From Nocardia miyunensis NBRC 108239 (GTDB taxonomy: Bacteria; Actinomycetota; Actinomycetes; Mycobacteriales; Mycobacteriaceae), in the NCBI RefSeq assembly GCF_001613065.1, contig NZ_BDBQ01000061.1:42500-106499 (forward strand): DNA of 64,000 nucleotides. Reading direction: 5' to 3'. The position numbers were made by a program, and so were the translations under genes. How positions within the stretch are numbered: position 1 is the first letter of the stretch; every line of letters begins with the position of its first letter. Positions 25,904 through 34,003 of the stretch are shown here, piece by piece. The notes beneath the pieces are model-generated. The model saw nothing but the letters and a program-made list of their open reading frames with translations, was not told where the DNA came from and searched no databases.

Positions 25904-27157
25904 TCAGTCCTTGTGCAGGCGGCTCTCGAAGGCGCGTTCCAGGGCGCGCCACGCTTCGGCCTCGGCGGCGAAGGGCGGGCTGGGCGCCATCCGGCTCGGG
26001 TCGGGCTCGAGCAGGTACGAGACGTACGAGCCGAGTGAGGTGGACTTGGCCAGCGCCTGTTCCACGTCGTCGTCATCGGCGTAATCGGCCGCGTCGGTGA
26101 ACAATTCGACCGCGAGGTCGAGCTGATCGAGATCCACCGCCTTGGGGCCCTCGGCCAGATCGTCGGCCAGGCCGGGCAGGACGTAGACGTTCTCGTCGGA
26201 GACCTCCACCTCCAGCGACCCGTCGATCGCGGCGGTGTGCACCTCGCCGTACGTGCTCACCGCGGCCAGATCGTGATCGTGGTCGTCGGCCAGATAGCGG
26301 GCCAGGGCGCGCTCGGAGCCGAAGACCGTGATCTGGCCGTTGCTGCCGAGGAACACCGGTTCGTCGTCGAGGTAGCAACGCAGCGTGAAGAACTGGCCCT
26401 CGGAGGTGACGATCCGGACCGGGTCGATGCCGACGCTGTGCCAGAAGGTCTCCTCCTCGTCCTCGGCCTCCTCGTCCTCCGCGTCGAGGTCGACCTGCTC
26501 GATCTCGTCGTCCTCGTCGTTCTCGGCCGCGTCCTCGGCGTCGACGATATTCTGTTCCGCCGCAAGCAGTTCCGCCTCGGCGACGGATACCGCGTCCGCG
26601 TCGACCTCGGGCGATTTCACCACCGCATCGATGGCGTCCACGACCTCGTCCCAGTCCTTGACGATGGCCGCGCCGATCTTCCCCCACAGCTCCTCGCCCT
26701 CGCGGCCGAAGAAGGCGCTCATCCCCGAGGACAGCACGCCGATCTCCGGATGCGAGTCGAAGAACTTGGTCGCCACCTCGAGCTCGCACACCTCCGCGAT
26801 CGTGCGGGCCATGTCGAGCGTCGCGTCGAGCTCGGCGATGGCCTCCGGATCGGGATCACCCGCCGCCAGCTCCGGCACCGCGACCAGATCGAAGATGTGC
26901 TCTTCCTCGGGCTCCAGCTCCGCGGCCGACAATCCGGCGATGACCTTCCACGACGGATGGTCGACCAGATCGTTGTCGTCGTTGGTCCGGATGAACGCGA
27001 CCAGCTCCGCGACCGAGTCGAAACCGTACAGAGCGTCCTCGTGTCCGAGGAATGCCTCCCACTCGTCCTCACCGTCGCGCCAGCGCGGTGCCCATAGGGT
27101 GACGAGATCGCCGTCGGTCAGGCCGAGCTCGATCGGGACGATGTCTCCAGAAGCCAT
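25904..27157 (-). CDS. Conserved acidic protein (Rv3311-like), function unknown
   Basis: The 417-residue soluble protein has no signal peptide. Size and position next to add match M. tuberculosis Rv3311 as I recall it. It starts DIVPIELGLTDGDLVTLWAPRWRDGEDEWEAFLGHEDALYGF, and a very acidic linker (about residues 205-245, runs of Asp and Glu) joins this N-terminal half to a second folded half beginning FWHSVGIDPVRIVTSEGQFFTLRCYLDDEPVFLG. The two halves could be related repeats (both have a Trp/Phe-rich opening and a VAxxxxDD stretch) but I could not show it. No catalytic motif recognised. Confidence 0.8.
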   Translation of the reverse strand: MASGDIVPIELGLTDGDLVTLWAPRWRDGEDEWEAFLGHEDALYGFDSVAELVAFIRTNDDNDLVDHPSWKVIAGLSAAELEPEEEHIFDLVAVPELAAGDPDPEAIAELDATLDMARTIAEVCELEVATKFFDSHPEIGVLSSGMSAFFGREGEELWGKIGAAIVKDWDEVVDAIDAVVKSPEVDADAVSVAEAELLAAEQNIVDAEDAAENDEDDEIEQVDLDAEDEEAEDEEETFWHSVGIDPVRIVTSEGQFFTLRCYLDDEPVFLGSNGQITVFGSERALARYLADDHDHDLAAVSTYGEVHTAAIDGSLEVEVSDENVYVLPGLADDLAEGPKAVDLDQLDLAVELFTDAADYADDDDVEQALAKSTSLGSYVSYLLEPDPSRMAPSPPFAAEAEAWRALERAFESRLHKD

Positions 27158-27190
27158 GACCGTGAGCCTATCGACCCTGCGCCTGTGGCA

Positions 27191-27523
27191 CTATTCGGCC
27201 CGCCCCACAACATTTCCCGCCTGCGGTGTGGCGAAGCTCGAATTGAGCGTCGCGACGACCGCCGACCGCTGTTCGCCCGCATCCTGGGCCGCCTGTGTAC
27301 AGGCCTGGATGATGGCCTGCCCCACGTCGGCGGGGGGACGAGAGGTGATCGACTCGGCCAGCCGCAGGCCGACCAGGGCGCCGTCGCTGTTCACCTCGAC
27401 GCTGATCAGACCGTCGTCGGTGGTGTGCTTGCCGCGCACCTGCCCGAGGCCGTGCAGCGCCGCCTCGAGCGCCTCCAGCTTCTCGGTCGCCGCGGCGACG
27501 AGAGCATCCATCTCCGCACTCAT
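27191..27523 (-). CDS. YbaB/EbfC-family protein, EspL-like
   Basis: The 110-residue protein has the YbaB/EbfC pattern: an N-terminal helix, a central strand pair DGLISVEVNSDGALVGLRL and a C-terminal helix (AIIQACTQAAQDAGEQRSAVV). YbaB proteins bind DNA as dimers; ESX-1 EspL of mycobacteria belongs to this fold and acts as a secretion-associated factor (family knowledge). It is the last gene of a four-gene cassette with EspC- and EspD/H-like proteins, which makes an Esp role more likely than a nucleoid role (inference). It starts 4 nt after the preceding stop. Confidence 0.72.
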   Translation of the reverse strand: MSAEMDALVAAATEKLEALEAALHGLGQVRGKHTTDDGLISVEVNSDGALVGLRLAESITSRPPADVGQAIIQACTQAAQDAGEQRSAVVATLNSSFATPQAGNVVGRAE

Positions 27524-27527
27524 ACGC

Positions 27528-27884
27528 TCAAACCTGCCTCATCCAGCTCGTGGGTCCGGTGTCCTCGTCGTCCATGCGGTCCAGCTCGTCCACGGCGGTC
27601 TGGCGGGTGGGCAGGCCGAGCTTGTCGAGGATCTCGACCGGCATGCCCGATTCGGCCAGCAGCTCCCGCCTGCGGGCCTTGGCCACGATCGCCGAACGCT
27701 TCGTCAGGCGCAGGATCTCCGCGGCCAGAGCCTGTGCGCCGTAACGGTATTCGCTGCGCTCGAACTTGATCTCCACCGGCATGCCCTGATCGGTCGCCCG
27801 CACGGAGATGGTGCCGGAACGATTGGTGCTCGAGGCGACCGTGACGTTCGGGATCTCCTTCTGCGGTTGCTGCGGCGCGCTCAT
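27528..27884 (-). CDS. EspD/EspH-like (DUF2694-type) conserved protein
   Basis: The 118-residue protein has a short disordered N-terminus, a beta-rich part (VTVASSTNRSGTISVRATDQGMPVEIKFE) and then ALAAEILRLTKRSAIVAKARRRELL. This order, with a G-x-x-V-x-I strand pair followed by an LA-x-EIL helix, resembles mycobacterial EspD/EspH. The resemblance is from memory and not from an alignment, so the family call is moderate. EspD stabilises EspA/EspC in M. tuberculosis. The start overlaps the NlpC/P60 stop by 4 nt (ATGA). Confidence 0.6.
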   Translation of the reverse strand: MSAPQQPQKEIPNVTVASSTNRSGTISVRATDQGMPVEIKFERSEYRYGAQALAAEILRLTKRSAIVAKARRRELLAESGMPVEILDKLGLPTRQTAVDELDRMDDEDTGPTSWMRQV

Positions 27885-28996
27885 GACGTGGGCCTGTAGA
27901 AGCCGTGGAACGCCATTCCCATGTTCTCCGTTCGAATCGCGTCGATCTGCACCGGATCTCCGGCCTCGACCATCTTCCCGTTACCCACCACCATGGCGAC
28001 GTGACCATCCCAGATTGCCAGGTCGCCCGGCTCCACATCGCCGGGACCGACCTGTGTCGCGCCTTGACTCTGATCGGCTGCCAGGCGCGGCAGGTCGACA
28101 CCCGCCTGGCCGTACGCGTATTTCGTCAGGCCACTGCAATCCAGGCCCTGACCAGGGGTGTTACCGCCCCACACATAGGGGGTGCCGCAGCAGCCGATAG
28201 CCGCCTTGACCGCCGTCGCGGCCTTCTGATTGGGCGCTTCGACCTGGGTGCCGTCGGGCAGCGTGATCATCACGCCGCCGTTCTTGGTGGTCTTGTCGGT
28301 ACTGCTGTTCGCCGCTGTGGAGGTTTTCGAGGCCTTGGCCGAGGCGGGGGTGGTCATCGAGCCGACCGCCGAACCTCCGCTGGACAATACGCCGCCCAGC
28401 AGCGAGGACGCCGTCTCCGCGCCGCTGCTGGCCTGGGAGATCAGCGAAGCCGTATTGACCGGTGTGCCGACCGTGGACGGGGTGGACGGGGCCGGGGTCA
28501 GCTGGGTCATCGAGGCGGTGTGCGTGTCGAGGTCCGAACGCACCTGCCCGACCACGCCCACCGCCTGGCCGAAGTGGTCGATCGCCGAGGTGACCACGGT
28601 CGTCAGGCCGACGGGCGTGGTGGCGGCCGGGCCCAGCACGTTCACCTGGTGCACGAAGTCCTGCAGGATTCCGGCGAGTTTCTGCTGGCCGGTCTGCACC
28701 GTGGACGCGGCCTGACTGACCACGTCGGCCATGTTCGTGCCGCGATCGGAGATGTTCGCGGCGGAGGTCTGCACCTGCATCGCCTTGTCCATCGCGGCGT
28801 CGCCGGCGCGGCCGTTCCAGGCGTTGGTCATCTGGTTGATGCTCGCGCTACCGGCCTTGTGGATGCCGTCCAACGTCGTGGAGGTCTGGCGCAGCGCATC
28901 GGCGGGGCCGCCGGTGGGCAGCACGCCGGTGCCGAAACTGGCGACCAGATCGACCAGCGGCTTGGCCAGCGCGTCGAGGTCGATCCCGGCGATCAT
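27881..28996 (-). CDS. NlpC/P60 peptidase with WXG-type N-terminus (putative type VII substrate)
   Basis: The 371-residue protein has a helical N-terminal domain (about 1-175) with a turn NAWNGRAG (Trp60, Gly62) like the WXG hairpin of type VII secretion substrates. A Ser/Thr/Ala-rich linker (about 170-250) and a C-terminal NlpC/P60 domain follow, with Cys287 (GLDCSGLTKYAYG) and His332 (WDGHVAMVV). These enzymes cut peptidoglycan stem peptides. No Sec signal peptide is visible, so export through an ESX system is likely. In the operon it stands where the large substrate EspA/EspE would be. Overlaps its neighbours by 4 nt on both sides. Confidence 0.85.
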   Translation of the reverse strand: MIAGIDLDALAKPLVDLVASFGTGVLPTGGPADALRQTSTTLDGIHKAGSASINQMTNAWNGRAGDAAMDKAMQVQTSAANISDRGTNMADVVSQAASTVQTGQQKLAGILQDFVHQVNVLGPAATTPVGLTTVVTSAIDHFGQAVGVVGQVRSDLDTHTASMTQLTPAPSTPSTVGTPVNTASLISQASSGAETASSLLGGVLSSGGSAVGSMTTPASAKASKTSTAANSSTDKTTKNGGVMITLPDGTQVEAPNQKAATAVKAAIGCCGTPYVWGGNTPGQGLDCSGLTKYAYGQAGVDLPRLAADQSQGATQVGPGDVEPGDLAIWDGHVAMVVGNGKMVEAGDPVQIDAIRTENMGMAFHGFYRPTS

Positions 28997-29316
28997 GCCT
29001 GGAGCTCTTCCTGTACGGCGTGCATCGCGGTGACGCGCTCGGCATCGTTCTCCGCGTAGCTGACCGAGGCGCCGGCCGCGGCGGTGCCCATGGTGCCGAG
29101 CACCGCGGACAGCTGGCCGATCGAGGCGACGTGCCCGGCGTGGGCCGCGGAGTACGCGGTGAGGAAATCACCCCCGACGAGCCCGAAGATCGGGCCGAGC
29201 AGGGCCGGGTCCGCCGCTGCCGCCGCCGTTGCGGCCGAAGCCATTTCACCGGCCAGTCCGCCGGCTGTCGCACCGTAGGCGGCAAGGCCCTCGGTGTCGA
29301 CCGAGATCTTTGGCAT
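28993..29316 (-). CDS. EspC/EspF-like small type VII secretion substrate
   Basis: The 107-residue helical, Ala/Gly-rich protein starts KISVDTEGLAAYGATAGGLAGEM. The length, the ISVDTEGL start and the helix ...AYSAAHAGHVASIGQLSAVLGTMGTAAAGASVSYAENDAER are like EspC (Rv3615c) and EspF. Residues 87-91 read Tyr-x-x-x-Asp, the general secretion motif of ESX substrates, immediately after the second long helix. ATG 29316 is chosen, with a GGGGG site upstream; a GTG one codon before is the alternative. First gene of the cassette. Confidence 0.72.
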   Translation of the reverse strand: MPKISVDTEGLAAYGATAGGLAGEMASAATAAAAADPALLGPIFGLVGGDFLTAYSAAHAGHVASIGQLSAVLGTMGTAAAGASVSYAENDAERVTAMHAVQEELQA

Positions 29317-29451
29317 CACAATCCCCCATCGTGCTGGTCTGGTGGCAGATTACGTCATCCGAGTAGTTTGACGCAGGCTCCACGAGAACGGTTCCACTCC
29401 GGGAGGGAGAAATTCCCGGACGGAGTGCGGGCCAGGACCCGACAGAAACCT

Positions 29452-29457
29452 TATCGT
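29452..29457 (+). promoter_or_regulatory. -10 hexamer TATCGT for upp
   Basis: TATCGT ends 6 nt before the upp ATG; no Shine-Dalgarno is present. Confidence 0.5.
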
Positions 29458-29463
29458 TCCCTC

Positions 29464-30087
29464 ATGCGAACGCATATCGTGGATCATCCGCTCGTTTCCA
29501 CCCTGCTGACCATCATGCGCGATGTGCGCACACCCAACCCGGCTTTCCGTGGCGCACTGCGGGATCTGACGGGAATCCTCATCTACGAGGCGTTGCGCGA
29601 GGCGCCGCTGACGACGTTCGAGGTCACCACTCCGGTCGCGGTCACCGAGGGTGTGCGGCTGGCGCGTCCGCCGCTGCTGGTGCCGGTGCTGCGGGCCGGG
29701 CTCGGCATGGTGGACGCCGCCAGCGAGCTGATTCCGGAATCGCGGGTCGGCTTCGTCGGCATCGCCCGCGACGAACGCACCCATCAGCCGGTGCCGTACA
29801 TGGAGTCGCTGCCCGAGACATTGGCCGGTGTACCGGTATTCGTCCTGGATCCGATGCTGGCGACCGGCGGTTCGATGCGGCACACCCTGGAACTGCTGGC
29901 CGCCCGCGACGCCACCGACATCACCGCGGTCTGCGTCGTCGCCGCGCCCGAGGGCGTCGCGGCGCTCGAAGAGTCCGGACTGCCCGTCCGGCTGGTCACC
30001 GCGACGGTCGATACCGGGCTCAATGCCGATGCCTACATCGTGCCCGGACTCGGTGACGCGGGCGATCGCCAATTCGGGCCGCGCTGA
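29464..30087 (+). CDS. upp: Uracil phosphoribosyltransferase
   Basis: The 207-residue enzyme makes UMP from uracil and PRPP in pyrimidine salvage. The PRPP loop is FVLDPMLATGGSMRHTLELL (about 127-146) and the uracil-binding end is NADAYIVPGLGDAGDRQFG. Length fits the family (about 207-210). ATG 29464 fits family length and the upstream -10 element; the frame is open further upstream but runs through the Esp cassette promoter region. Convergent with pmmB. Confidence 0.95.
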   Translation: MRTHIVDHPLVSTLLTIMRDVRTPNPAFRGALRDLTGILIYEALREAPLTTFEVTTPVAVTEGVRLARPPLLVPVLRAGLGMVDAASELIPESRVGFVGIARDERTHQPVPYMESLPETLAGVPVFVLDPMLATGGSMRHTLELLAARDATDITAVCVVAAPEGVAALEESGLPVRLVTATVDTGLNADAYIVPGLGDAGDRQFGPR

Positions 30088-30250
30088 CCCGGATCTGGTC
30101 TCGAGCCGGGGGGCGGCGTCGGCGATCCGAATGCGGCCGCGACCGGGTGCCGCGGAAGGGTGCTGGGCCATGGAATTCCGGCGCCGGACGGCGGTGTGCC
30201 GAGAGCGATGGCGTGGTCGAGGCGAGGGGCGTGAATTCGGGGCGACGAGC

Positions 30251-32065
30251 TCAGAGGTTCTCGAAATACTTGCGCAGATCGGACAGGCGTTGCGCGGCAA
30301 CCCGTTTCGCGCCGGGCAGCGCCGCCCGGGACGAAACCGGTTCGACCACTTCGAGATAGCACTTGAGCTTGGGCTCGGTGCCCGATGGGCGGACCACGAT
30401 GCGCAGCGCGTCCGCGGTGAAGATCAGCGCGTCGGTGCGCATCGGCCCGCGCACCCGCGCCATATCGGTGCAGGTGACCGGGGTACCGGCGATGGCGTCC
30501 GGCGGGTTCTCCCGCAGACGTGCGAGAACCTGTGCGGCAGCGGCCTGATCGGTCAGACGCAGGGAGACCTGATCCCCGGCGTGCAGGCCGAATTCGAGGG
30601 CGTAGTCGTCGAGCAGATCGAGCGGCCCGCGATCGTGGGCGCGCAGCCGGGCGACGAGTTCGGCGACCGCGACCGCGGCGGAGATCCCGTCCTTGTCCCG
30701 CACCGCCGCCGGATCCACGCAGTGCCCGATCGCCTCCTCGTACGCGTAGACCAGGCGGGGCATGATCGGGGGGCCTGCGTGGTTACGCTCCGCTGCCGCT
30801 TCCGGCCCTGACCCGATCATGCCGCTACCCGCACGCGCCAGCCACTTGAATCCGGTCAACGTCTCCGCGTAGCGCGCACCACGGGCCGGGGCGAGCTTGC
30901 TCAGCAGCCGCGAGGACACGATGGTGGTCGCCACCAGAGCGTCCGCGGGGGCGTGGCGCAGCACGAAATCGCCCAGCAGCACACCGGTCTCGTCACCGCG
31001 CAGCATCCGGTATCCATCCGGTCCGGGCAGCCCGACGGCACATCGGTCGGCATCGGGATCCAGGGCGATCGCCAGATCGGCATCGATCCGATCGGCCAGG
31101 GCGAGAAGCAGATCCGAGGCTCCCGGCTCCTCCGGATTCGGGAAACCGACCGTCGGAAAATCCGGATCCGGCGCGAACTGCTCGACCACCGCCTGCACAT
31201 CGGTGAACCCGGCCGCATGCAGCGCCGCCACGGCCAGCTCGCCGCCCACCCCGTGCATCGGCGTCAGCGCGATGCGGAGTGCGTTGCGCGGCAAGGGATT
31301 CGAGACGCCATCTGCTGGCGTCGTAGTGATTCGCGCCGCGCCGTCGGTAGTCGATGTGTCGTCCAGCGAATCGTGCCCGAACACCGTGCCCGATGCGGCG
31401 GCGGACGCCCCGGCGCTGCTCGATCGTGCATCGGGTTCGCCGGGCGGTGCGTCTGATCCGCCGACCAGGTCACCGGACGTGCTGGGCAGCGGACCGGGGT
31501 CACCGAGCCGGACAGGCAGGGTGGCGACGCGGTCGAGGTAGCGGCGGACGATCTCCTCGCCCAGATCGGCGACCGGAGTGCCGGGCGGCAGGGCCAGCAG
31601 TTGCGGGTCGGGGGAGGTCGGCAGGGGATCGGCGCGGGGGACCGGGTCGCGCACGGCCTCGATGTGACGCTCGATCTCGGCGTCGGCGGGCGGGATCAGC
31701 TGGGAGCCGCCGCTGAGGTAGACCTTGTAGCCGTTGTCGGTGGCCGGATTGTGTGATGCGGTGATCTGCACTCCGGCCACGGCCCCGAGTTCGCGCACGG
31801 CGAAGGCCACGACCGGGGTGGGCAGCGGGCGCGGCAGCGGCAGCACCGAGAATCCGGCCGCGGCGAGGACTTCCGCGGTGGCCGTGGCGAATTCGGCCGA
31901 TCCGTGCCGGGCGTCGCGGCCGACGATCACCACGCCGCCGCCCAGGCAGCGCTCGCGCAGCCACTCGGCCAGGCCGGCGGTGGCGCGCAGCACCGTGTTC
32001 ACGTTCATCCCGTCCGGACCGTCCCGCAGCGGTCCCCGCAGACCGGCCGTACCGAATCGCAGCAT
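30251..32065 (-). CDS. pmmB: Phosphomannomutase/phosphoglucomutase family (PmmB) with two insertions
   Basis: The 604-residue alpha-D-phosphohexomutase interconverts hexose 1- and 6-phosphates. Phosphoserine loop TASHNP is at 102-107, metal loop DPDADR at 337-342, sugar loop YAYEEAIGH near 440, and phosphate loop VRPSGTEPKLKCY near the C-terminus. The family is about 530 residues; two extra segments explain the excess. Residues about 189-260 are low-complexity Ser/Ala/Asp/Thr. Residues about 413-436 (SGMIGSGPEAAAERNHAGPPIM) are encoded by a copy of a dispersed repeat. Both lie between motifs, so activity may survive. ATG 32065 with AAAGGA upstream. Confidence 0.93.
   Translation of the reverse strand: MLRFGTAGLRGPLRDGPDGMNVNTVLRATAGLAEWLRERCLGGGVVIVGRDARHGSAEFATATAEVLAAAGFSVLPLPRPLPTPVVAFAVRELGAVAGVQITASHNPATDNGYKVYLSGGSQLIPPADAEIERHIEAVRDPVPRADPLPTSPDPQLLALPPGTPVADLGEEIVRRYLDRVATLPVRLGDPGPLPSTSGDLVGGSDAPPGEPDARSSSAGASAAASGTVFGHDSLDDTSTTDGAARITTTPADGVSNPLPRNALRIALTPMHGVGGELAVAALHAAGFTDVQAVVEQFAPDPDFPTVGFPNPEEPGASDLLLALADRIDADLAIALDPDADRCAVGLPGPDGYRMLRGDETGVLLGDFVLRHAPADALVATTIVSSRLLSKLAPARGARYAETLTGFKWLARAGSGMIGSGPEAAAERNHAGPPIMPRLVYAYEEAIGHCVDPAAVRDKDGISAAVAVAELVARLRAHDRGPLDLLDDYALEFGLHAGDQVSLRLTDQAAAAQVLARLRENPPDAIAGTPVTCTDMARVRGPMRTDALIFTADALRIVVRPSGTEPKLKCYLEVVEPVSSRAALPGAKRVAAQRLSDLRKYFENL
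30761..30821. repeat. Dispersed 61-bp repeat with inverted ends, copy 2 (inside pmmB)
   Basis: Begins CATGATCGGG (30761-30770) and ends CCCGATCATG (30812-30821): perfect 10-bp terminal inverted repeats. Shares the CGTGGTTACGC core and about 80 percent of bases with 21194-21254. It is read in frame by pmmB and adds about 23 residues not expected in the family. Confidence 0.65.
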
Positions 32066-32136
32066 CAGCACATCCTTTCCGGCACATCGAATTCCGGTGC
32101 GGCCCGGCCGCATCCGCGTGGTAGAGGCCCGCCGCC

Positions 32137-32916
32137 TCAGAGGCGTTCGAGCACTCCGCGCAGCAGTTTGCCCAGTCGCGGGGCGGCGGCGCGTCCCTCG
32201 GCCAGCACCTCGGCGTGCGAGAGGGGTTCGCCGGTCACCCCGGCGGCCAGATTCGTGACCAGCGAGATGCCCAGCACCCGCACGCCCAGCGCGCGAGCGG
32301 CGATGGCCTCCAGCACCGTGGACATACCCACCAGATCCGCGCCCAGCACGCCGAACATGTGGATCTCCGCGGGCGTCTCGTACTGCGGCCCGGTCAGTCC
32401 CGCGTAGACGCCCTCGGTCAGGCTCGGGTCGACTTCCTTTGCCAGGCGGCGCAATTCGGGATCCCACGCGTCGACCAGATCGACGAACGACGCTCCGGTG
32501 AGCGGGGTGCGCCCGGTCAGATTGAGGTGATCGGAGATCAGCACCGGCTCGCCCACCCGCAGTCCGGGCCGGATTCCCCCGGCCGCATTGGTGAGTACGA
32601 CGGTGTCCGCTCCGGCCGCGATCGCCGTGCGCACCCCGTGCACCACCTGCGCGGGTTCGTGCCCCTCGTAGAGATGTTGACGGCCCATCATCAGCAGGAC
32701 CGGCGAATCGTTCACCGCCACCGAATGCACGGTGCCCTGGTGGCCCAGGGCGGTGGGCGCATCGAATCCGGGCAGCTCGGTCATGGGCACCGATGCCGTC
32801 GGGACGCCGATCTCGGCGGCGGCATCCTGCCAGCCGGAGCCGAGTACGACGGCGATACGGTGGTGCGGAACTCCGGTGCGCTCGGCGATCGCCGCTGCGG
32901 CCTGTTCGGCAAGCAT
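32137..32916 (-). CDS. deoD: Purine nucleoside phosphorylase
   Basis: The 259-residue trimeric-type (class I, PNP/MTAP family) enzyme splits inosine and guanosine with phosphate. Motifs: VVLGSGWQDAA near the start for phosphate, LTNAAGGIRPGL, and GLTGPQYETPAEIHMFGVLGADLVGMSTVLEAIAARALG for the base. ATG 32916 is supported by ACGATA (TATCGT on the minus strand) 6 nt upstream; the frame extends 19 codons further without support. Named deoD by analogy with M. tuberculosis Rv3307; punA is an equally fitting name. Confidence 0.94.
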   Translation of the reverse strand: MLAEQAAAAIAERTGVPHHRIAVVLGSGWQDAAAEIGVPTASVPMTELPGFDAPTALGHQGTVHSVAVNDSPVLLMMGRQHLYEGHEPAQVVHGVRTAIAAGADTVVLTNAAGGIRPGLRVGEPVLISDHLNLTGRTPLTGASFVDLVDAWDPELRRLAKEVDPSLTEGVYAGLTGPQYETPAEIHMFGVLGADLVGMSTVLEAIAARALGVRVLGISLVTNLAAGVTGEPLSHAEVLAEGRAAAPRLGKLLRGVLERL

Positions 32917-32922
32917 GGGTTC

Positions 32923-32928
32923 ACGATA
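32923..32928 (-). promoter_or_regulatory. -10 hexamer TATCGT (minus strand) for deoD
   Basis: TATCGT on the minus strand ends 6 nt before the deoD ATG, identical in sequence and spacing to the upp element. Confidence 0.5.
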
Positions 32929-33056
32929 GTGCGAAACGTCACGGCATGCGGTTTCCGGGTGACCTGCCGTCACCCGGAGTGCCTGGTAGCGTCGCGCACG
33001 CCGGACTCGCGGTGCGCGGGTGGACGTCGTGTCGAAAATGTGGTGGGAACAGAGTT

Positions 33057-33971
33057 GTGACTGCGCGTGAGCTCGTCGTGCTGGGGACGGCCAGCCAGGT
33101 GCCGACCCGCCAGCGTAACCACAACGGGTATCTGCTGCGCTGGGACGGCGAGGGGCTGCTGTTCGATCCCGGTGAGGGCACTCAGCGGCAGATGTCGTTC
33201 GCGGGCGTTTCGGCCGCTTCGATCACCCGGATCTGCCTGACCCACTTCCACGGTGACCACTGCCTCGGCCTGCCGGGTGTGCTCGCGCGCCTGAACCTCG
33301 ATCAGGTGACGCATCCGGTCGACATCTGCTTCCCGGCGGTGGGCCGCGAATTCTATTGCAGGCTGCGCGATGTGGTGCCGTACTACGCCGGGCTGCGCGA
33401 ACAGCCGGTCGCGGCGGCCGGTCCGATTCCCTTGCCGCACACGGCATTCGACTTCGAGGCGGTGCGGCTGAACCATCGCGTCGAGACCTTCGGCTACCGC
33501 CTGATCGAGCCGGACGGACGGCGCATCCTGCCCGAGCGGCTGGCCGAATTCGGTATCTCCGGACCGGATATCGGTCGTCTGCAGCGCGAGGGTTCGCTGC
33601 GGCTGTCCGAGGATCGGGTGGTCACCCTGGACGAGGTCTCCACGGTGCGCCGGGGGCAGCGCTTCGCCTTCGTGATGGACACCCGGATGTGTTCGGGCGT
33701 AGAGGAATTGGCGCGGGACGCCGATATGCTCGTCATCGAGGCCACCTTCCTGGACACCGACGCGGGCCTGGCGCACGAGTACGGCCACCTCACCGCCGCG
33801 CAGGCCGCGCGAGTGGCGCAGGCGGCGGGCGTGCGCACCCTGGTGCTCACCCATTTCTCCCAGCGTTACGCCGACCTCGAGGACCATCGGCTCGAGGCGA
33901 GCAAATACTTCGACGGCGAGCTGGTGGTGGCCGAGGATCTGATGCGCGTGCCGGTACCGACTCGCCGGTAA
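33057..33971 (+). CDS. rnz: Ribonuclease Z
   Basis: The 304-residue metallo-beta-lactamase-fold nuclease processes tRNA 3' ends. The zinc motif HFHGDH is at 63-68; further ligands are in the FVMDTR, EATFL and LVLTHFSQRYAD blocks. It starts with ELVVLGTASQVPTRQRNHNGYLL, typical of RNase Z. GTG 33057 is chosen because the family sequence begins here; the open frame upstream does not resemble the family. Divergent from deoD. Confidence 0.93.
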   Translation: MTARELVVLGTASQVPTRQRNHNGYLLRWDGEGLLFDPGEGTQRQMSFAGVSAASITRICLTHFHGDHCLGLPGVLARLNLDQVTHPVDICFPAVGREFYCRLRDVVPYYAGLREQPVAAAGPIPLPHTAFDFEAVRLNHRVETFGYRLIEPDGRRILPERLAEFGISGPDIGRLQREGSLRLSEDRVVTLDEVSTVRRGQRFAFVMDTRMCSGVEELARDADMLVIEATFLDTDAGLAHEYGHLTAAQAARVAQAAGVRTLVLTHFSQRYADLEDHRLEASKYFDGELVVAEDLMRVPVPTRR

Positions 33972-33990
33972 CTTGTGCGTACGGCGTCGT

Positions 33991-33996
33991 TATGCT
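33991..33996 (+). promoter_or_regulatory. -10 hexamer TATGCT for the enoyl-CoA hydratase-like gene
   Basis: TATGCT ends 7 nt before the ATG at 34004, which decides between that ATG and the one at 33992 inside the hexamer. Confidence 0.5.
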
Positions 33997-34003
33997 GCTG
34001 CGT

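Noticed and set aside
29395..29427. Imperfect hairpin CACTCC...GGAGTG upstream of the upp promoter
   Set aside because: The stem is interrupted by bulges and is not placed as a terminator for any gene ending nearby; too weak to call.
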